Translations under genes and position numbers: made by a program
The notes under the pieces: generated by a model
The model's input: only the letters and a program-made list of their open reading frames with translations
What the model was told of the DNA's origin: nothing
The model's database searches: none
In this document: positions 5,874-9,506 of the stretch, piece by piece
Position numbering within the stretch: the stretch's first letter is position 1
Layout of the letters: every line of letters begins with the position of its first letter
Source: JANNPJ01 sp031400005
GTDB lineage: Bacteria > Actinomycetota > Actinomycetes > Actinomycetales > Kineosporiaceae
NCBI GenBank assembly: GCA_031400005.1
Contig: JANNPJ010000277.1
Coordinates: 1 to 9,506, forward strand
Direction: 5' to 3'
Length of the DNA stretch: 9,506 bases

Positions 5874-7526
5874 GTGAAGCAGCGCAAGCTGATCGTTGCG
5901 GGCGCCCTGGTCGTGGCCGGTGCCCTGGTCCTGTCCGCTTGTGGCGGCAGTAGTGACGACGAGGCGGGGGACACGGACAACAGCAGCAGCAACAACGCTG
6001 CGGCAATCACGATCTACAACACCAAGCCCGAGAAGGGGCTGATCCCGGCCAGCACGGTCGAGTCCGGTGGCCACAAGGTGATCGAAGGCATGTTCCGGAG
6101 CCTGGTGCATTACAACGCCGACACGGCGGCGCCGGAGATGTCGATGGCCGAGTCCATCGAGTCGACCGACAACACCGTCTGGACGATCAAGCTCAAGGCC
6201 GGTAACACGTTCCACGATGGCACCCCGCTAACCGCGGAGAGCTTCGTCAAGGCGTGGAACTGGGCGGCCTACGGCCCGAACGTGCAGGACGCGAACTACT
6301 TCTTCGCCCCCGTCAAGGGGTATGCGGAGATGAACCCGGCCGACCCGGACGGCGACGGCCCGAAGAAGGCGCCGACGCCGAAGGTCAAGGAGCTCACCGG
6401 CCTCAAGGTGGACAGCCCCACACAGTTCACTGTCACGCTGAGCACCCCGATGTCGGTCTTCCCGGTCATGGTCGGCTACACGGCCTTCGCCCCGCTGCCC
6501 GAGTCGTTCTACGCGGACCCCGCTGCCTTCGGCAAGAAGCCGATCGGCAACGGCCCGTTCAAGTTCGTCTCCGGCGACGGTGACTCAGGCTTCGCGCTGG
6601 AGCGGTGGGACGGCTACAAGGGCGCCGACAAGCCGAAGATCGCCAAGGTGACCTTGAAGTCGTACACCTCGGACACGGCTGCATACTCCGACCTGCAGGC
6701 CGGCAACCTCGACTTCATGGAACAGGTACCGGCGGCCGCACTGGTCGACAACCAGTTCGAGCAGGATCTGCCGGGCCGCACGGTCAACAAGCCGGTCGGC
6801 GTCATCCAGACGGCGAGCCTGCCGCTCTACGACGACAACTACAAGGACGACCCGAACCTCGGCAAGGCGCTGTCGCTGGCGATCGACCGTCCGACGATCA
6901 CCAAGAGCGTCTACAACGGTGGCCGTACCCCCGCCACCGGTTGGGTCTCACCGATCGTTGACGGCTACAAGGCGGGCGCCTGTGGCGAGTTCTGCACCTA
7001 CGACGCGGCGAAGGCCAAGGAGTACCTGGCCAAGGCCAAGTTCAAGGGCCCGTTCACGTTCGCCACGAACTACGACGGTCCGGGTAACAAGGAGGCTGCC
7101 GAGGCGATCTGCAACAGCATCAAGAACGCCCTCGGTGTCGACTGCCAGCCCAAGCCGTACGTGGACTTCGCTACCTTCCTGACGGACCGCGGTGCCCACA
7201 AGATGAAGGGCATGTTCCGGACCGGTTGGAACATGGACTACCCGTCGATCCAGAACTTCCTCGAGCCGCTGTACGCCACGGGAGCCAGCTCGAACGATGG
7301 GGTCTACTCCAACAAGGAGTTCGACAAGCTGATCACGAAGGCGAACGGTGAGGAAGGCGATGCCGCCCTCGCCACGTATCAGCAGGCCGAAGCCCTCCTC
7401 GCGGTGGACATGCCGGTCATCCCACTGTGGTACCAGGCCCAGCAGTCCGGTTGGTCCGAGCGTCTGTCCAACGTCAAGGTGACGCCGATCAGCCTCCTCG
7501 ACTTGACCTCGGTGACCGCAAAGTAA
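5874..7526 (+). CDS. Oligopeptide ABC transporter solute-binding lipoprotein, family 5 (DppA/OppA-like)
   Basis: A 550-residue extracytoplasmic receptor that should bind peptides and hand them to the downstream permeases. The N-terminus is a classic lipoprotein signal: MKQRK, a hydrophobic core and lipobox LSAC with lipidated Cys23, followed by an Asp/Ser/Asn-rich flexible linker (24-42). SBP_bac_5 landmarks are EGMFRSLVHY (71-80), TFHDGTPLTAESFVKAW (112-128), PIGNGPFKF (223-231), GKALSLAIDRPTI, and W452-x-M-D-Y-P-x3-NFL near the end. The mature part has Cys in AGACGEFC and AICNS...VDCQ, which could form disulfides outside the cell. The GTG start has a strong ribosome site. It is the first gene of an importer operon, with an 88-base gap and a strong hairpin before the permease. 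Peptide specificity cannot be read from sequence. It also sits right after typA, where mycobacteria carry lpqW, but its own permeases argue for a true importer. Confidence 0.92.
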   Translation: MKQRKLIVAGALVVAGALVLSACGGSSDDEAGDTDNSSSNNAAAITIYNTKPEKGLIPASTVESGGHKVIEGMFRSLVHYNADTAAPEMSMAESIESTDNTVWTIKLKAGNTFHDGTPLTAESFVKAWNWAAYGPNVQDANYFFAPVKGYAEMNPADPDGDGPKKAPTPKVKELTGLKVDSPTQFTVTLSTPMSVFPVMVGYTAFAPLPESFYADPAAFGKKPIGNGPFKFVSGDGDSGFALERWDGYKGADKPKIAKVTLKSYTSDTAAYSDLQAGNLDFMEQVPAAALVDNQFEQDLPGRTVNKPVGVIQTASLPLYDDNYKDDPNLGKALSLAIDRPTITKSVYNGGRTPATGWVSPIVDGYKAGACGEFCTYDAAKAKEYLAKAKFKGPFTFATNYDGPGNKEAAEAICNSIKNALGVDCQPKPYVDFATFLTDRGAHKMKGMFRTGWNMDYPSIQNFLEPLYATGASSNDGVYSNKEFDKLITKANGEEGDAALATYQQAEALLAVDMPVIPLWYQAQQSGWSERLSNVKVTPISLLDLTSVTAK

Positions 7527-7545
7527 GTCGCACTACCCGTCAAAT

Positions 7546-7587
7546 GCGCGGCCGGTAACCGGTCCAACGATCGGTTACCGGCCGCGC
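7546..7587 (+). terminator. Strong intergenic hairpin between binding-protein and permease genes
   Basis: A perfect 16-bp arm (7546-7561) pairs with 7572-7587, and three further pairs (G-T wobble, T-A, C-G) close on a CAAC tetraloop (7565-7568), making about 19 pairs. CCC and a mixed CT stretch follow rather than a U-run. Between a binding-protein gene and its permease, such a stem usually acts as a partial terminator or as protection for the upstream mRNA end, keeping the binding protein more abundant than the channel. That role is inferred here. Confidence 0.65.
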
Positions 7588-7614
7588 CCCCTTCTCTGAA
7601 AGGCCAGGTAACCC

Positions 7615-8541
7615 TTGGCGCGGTACGTCGCTCGGCGCCTCTTGCAGATGTTGCCGGTGATCATAGGCACGACCTTCTTCATCTTCGTATTGGTGTGGGC
7701 GCTGCCAGGGGATCCTTTCGCCGGACGCTGTGGACAGCGGCCGTGTACCGATTTCTACATTCAGGCGGAGACTGAGCGCCTGCATTTGGACCAGCCGCTT
7801 CCACTGCAATACGGCTATTTCCTCCTGAATATGGTCCAAGGTGATTTTGGGACGATGTCGAATGGTGACACCGTTCTCCATCAGCTCGGCCGAGCGTTCC
7901 CGATTACTCTCAAGCTGACCGCGGTCGCGGTCGTGTTCGAGGTCATCCTCGGGATCGGGATCGGTGTCCTCGCTGCGCTGCGCAAGGGCGGGTTCCTGGA
8001 CAAGGCAACCCTGATGGCCTCGCTGGTAGTGATCTCGTTGCCGATTTTCGTCATCGGGTTCGTGGCTCAGTACGTCTTCGGGGTCCGGCTCGGTTATTTC
8101 CGGGCGACGGTGGGGAGCGGCGCTCCCTGGCAGGACTTGATCATGCCGGGGTTCGTGCTGGCGAGCTTGTCCCTGGCCTTCGTGCTGCGACTGACTCGGG
8201 CCAGCCTGCTGGAGACCCTGAACGCCGATCACGTCCGGACCGCCATCGCCAAGGGCCTGCCGCGTAGCCTGGTGATTCGCCGGCACGTGGTGCGAAACTC
8301 GCTCATTCCGGTCATCACCTACATCGGTGCGGATGTCGGAACCCTGCTCGGTGGAGCGATCGTCACCGAGGGCATCTTTAACATCAACGGCGTTGGTGGC
8401 CTCATCTTTCACGCCGTAAAAATCCGGGAGAATGCGACAGTGGTCAGCGTGACAACGGTCGTCGTGCTGATCGTGCTGATCGTGAACCTGCTGATCGACA
8501 TGCTCTACGCCAAGCTCGACCCGAGGATCCGCTATGAGTGA
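7615..8541 (+). CDS. Peptide ABC transporter permease, DppB/OppB type
   Basis: A 308-residue inner-membrane permease of the BPD_transp_1 class, one half of the peptide channel. It opens MARYVARRLLQMLPVIIGTTFFIF, the standard DppB N-terminus, and has about six hydrophobic segments near 9-30, 98-122, 133-156, 174-195, 229-252 and 278-300. The large outside loop after the first segment holds GDPF and two Cys (39 and 44). The cytoplasmic EAA loop that contacts the ATPase is at about 206-230 (RTAIAKGLPRSLVIRRHVVRN), followed by the family run GGAIVTEGIFNINGVGGL. The TTG start at 7615 is chosen because it gives the family N-terminus; only a weak CCAGGT lies five bases upstream. It is preceded by the strong hairpin, and its stop overlaps the start of the next gene by eight bases, implying translational coupling. 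It pairs with the downstream DppC-type subunit. Confidence 0.93.
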   Translation: MARYVARRLLQMLPVIIGTTFFIFVLVWALPGDPFAGRCGQRPCTDFYIQAETERLHLDQPLPLQYGYFLLNMVQGDFGTMSNGDTVLHQLGRAFPITLKLTAVAVVFEVILGIGIGVLAALRKGGFLDKATLMASLVVISLPIFVIGFVAQYVFGVRLGYFRATVGSGAPWQDLIMPGFVLASLSLAFVLRLTRASLLETLNADHVRTAIAKGLPRSLVIRRHVVRNSLIPVITYIGADVGTLLGGAIVTEGIFNINGVGGLIFHAVKIRENATVVSVTTVVVLIVLIVNLLIDMLYAKLDPRIRYE

Positions 8542-9472
8542 CCCCGACGCCTTTACCGCTCTCGGCACGATTCACGACGCTCCGGGAGGGCCGGAATCAG
8601 CGGCCACCGGGCCCGGCCGAACGCTGGCCGGTGACGCCTGGGAAACCCTGCGTGCCAGTTGGGTGTTCTGGGGCGCGCTCGTCATGATCGCGGTCCTGGT
8701 GGTGATGTCGATCTTCCCGGGTCTGTTCACCCAGGTAGACCCGGCCTCCTGCCAAGGGGCTCGGGCTCGGATAGAGCCCTCGTCCAGCGCCTGGTTCGGC
8801 TACGACGTGCAAGGGTGCGACGTCTACGCGCGGACCATTTACGGTGCCCGCGCGTCAATCGTGGTCGGCGCGATCGCCACCGTTGCGATGGCGCTGATCG
8901 GAGCGGGGGTCGGGATCTATGCCGGCTTCTTCGGCGGCATCGTCGACTCCATCCTCTCCCGGATCATCGATGTCTTCTTCGGGATTCCGCTCCTCTTGGG
9001 TGCCATCATCATCCTGATCTCGATTCCGTCGCCGGACAGCCAATTTTTCGCCATCCTCAAGGTGGCGATGGCCCTCGCCGTCCTCGGCTGGACCTCCACT
9101 GCCCGGGTCGCCCGATCCTCGGTGATCCAGGTGAAGCAGGCCGACTTCGTCAGTGCCTCCCGCGCGCTCGGCGCCAGCCGGACCTGGATGATCCGCAAGC
9201 ACATCATCCCTAACGCGATCGCCCCGGTGATCGTGATCGCGACGATCAGTCTGGGTGGCTTCATCGGTGCCGAGGCCACGCTGTCGTTCCTCGGGATCGG
9301 CCTGCAGCCGCCAGTGATCTCTTGGGGGATCGCGATCAGTGACGCCGCGCCGTATGTTCGCTCCACCCCGCACATGCTGTTCTTCCCTGCTCTTTTCCTC
9401 TCGCTCACGGTGCTCGCGTTCATCTCGCTTGGCGACGTCGTCCGTGAAGCCCTCGACCCGAAGGCGATGTGA
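8534..9472 (+). CDS. Peptide ABC transporter permease, DppC/OppC type
   Basis: A 312-residue permease, the second channel subunit. A hydrophilic cytoplasmic N-terminus (1-40) precedes the first membrane segment (about 42-62), as usual for DppC. The outside loop carries Cys73 and Cys95, the second within GYDVQGCDVYARTIYGARAS, a signature stretch of actinobacterial DppC proteins. Further membrane segments lie near 105-131, 142-165, 172-190, 228-252 and 281-302. The EAA loop spans about 203-230 (ADFVSASRALGASRTWMIRKHIIPN), followed by GGFIGAEATLSFLGIGLQPP and the conserved W264 of SWG. The protein ends DVVREALDPKAM, the normal C-terminus. ATG at 8534 overlaps the upstream stop within ATGAGTGA. 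A likely ATPase gene starts six bases after its stop. Confidence 0.94.
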   Translation: MSDPDAFTALGTIHDAPGGPESAATGPGRTLAGDAWETLRASWVFWGALVMIAVLVVMSIFPGLFTQVDPASCQGARARIEPSSSAWFGYDVQGCDVYARTIYGARASIVVGAIATVAMALIGAGVGIYAGFFGGIVDSILSRIIDVFFGIPLLLGAIIILISIPSPDSQFFAILKVAMALAVLGWTSTARVARSSVIQVKQADFVSASRALGASRTWMIRKHIIPNAIAPVIVIATISLGGFIGAEATLSFLGIGLQPPVISWGIAISDAAPYVRSTPHMLFFPALFLSLTVLAFISLGDVVREALDPKAM

Positions 9473-9478
9473 CGTCCG

Positions 9479-9506
9479 GTGGCCGAGATCGATCCGACCG
9501 CCCCGC
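9479..9506 (+). CDS. Probable start of the transporter ATPase gene (partial)
   Basis: Six bases after the permease stop, GTG at 9479 opens a frame reading MAEIDPTAP up to the window edge. Only nine residues are visible, so no domain can be seen. Dipeptide importer operons normally continue with DppD/DppF ATPases, and the tight spacing fits this, but no clear Shine-Dalgarno precedes the codon. The identity rests on operon context alone. Confidence 0.4.

Noticed and set aside
7540..8568. A 342-codon open frame antisense to the DppB gene
   Set aside because: Its translation is a low-complexity Asp/His/Arg/Gln mix, and the plus strand encodes a clear permease.
1..9506. A defence, mobile or other undescribed multi-gene system
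   Set aside because: All complete genes fall into familiar transport, translation or housekeeping families, and there are no integrase, toxin, nuclease or repeat-array signals.

Overview
The window is GC-rich, densely coded chromosomal DNA that uses GTG and TTG starts as well as ATG. Its protein families are typical of a high-GC Gram-positive actinobacterium (Actinomycetota). I cannot fix the genus; the gene styles fit the Nakamurella/Frankia/Micromonospora breadth of the phylum. I see no phage, transposon, CRISPR, tRNA or rRNA signal.

Layout. (1) 1-218, minus strand: the start of a small protein with a zinc-ribbon-like Cys/His pattern, cut by the window edge. (2) 219-523: divergent intergenic region with an AT-rich patch and several inverted repeats. 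(3) 524-2257: a lipoprotein of the family 5 (peptide/nickel) ABC solute-binding class, with no permease genes beside it. (4) 2285-2938, minus strand: a pterin-4a-carbinolamine dehydratase domain fused to a VOC/glyoxalase-like domain, convergent with the previous gene. (5) 3057-3521: a NUDIX hydrolase. (6) 3636-5528: the ribosome-associated GTPase TypA/BipA. (7) 5529-5873: a 345-base gene-free stretch rich in hairpins and palindromes, including a stem of about 24 bp just after typA. (8) 5874 to the window end: an oligopeptide importer operon, made of a second family 5 solute-binding lipoprotein, a 19-bp intergenic hairpin, a DppB-type permease, an overlapping DppC-type permease, and probably the first codons of the ATPase gene.

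How the genes work together. The lipoprotein at 5874 should capture peptides outside the membrane and deliver them to the DppB/DppC channel, powered by ATPases encoded beyond the window. The strong hairpin between the binding-protein gene and the permeases is placed as expected for a device that lets the binding protein be made in excess. The lipoprotein at 524 lacks its own channel; it may feed another importer or have a non-transport role, as known for the mycobacterial relative LpqW. TypA, the NUDIX enzyme and the pterin/VOC fusion are housekeeping or metabolic genes without a visible functional tie to the transporter.

I found no convincing new multi-gene system. The best leads are the non-coding structures around typA and the transporter, the partial repeat of the NUDIX 3' end, and the orphan binding protein.
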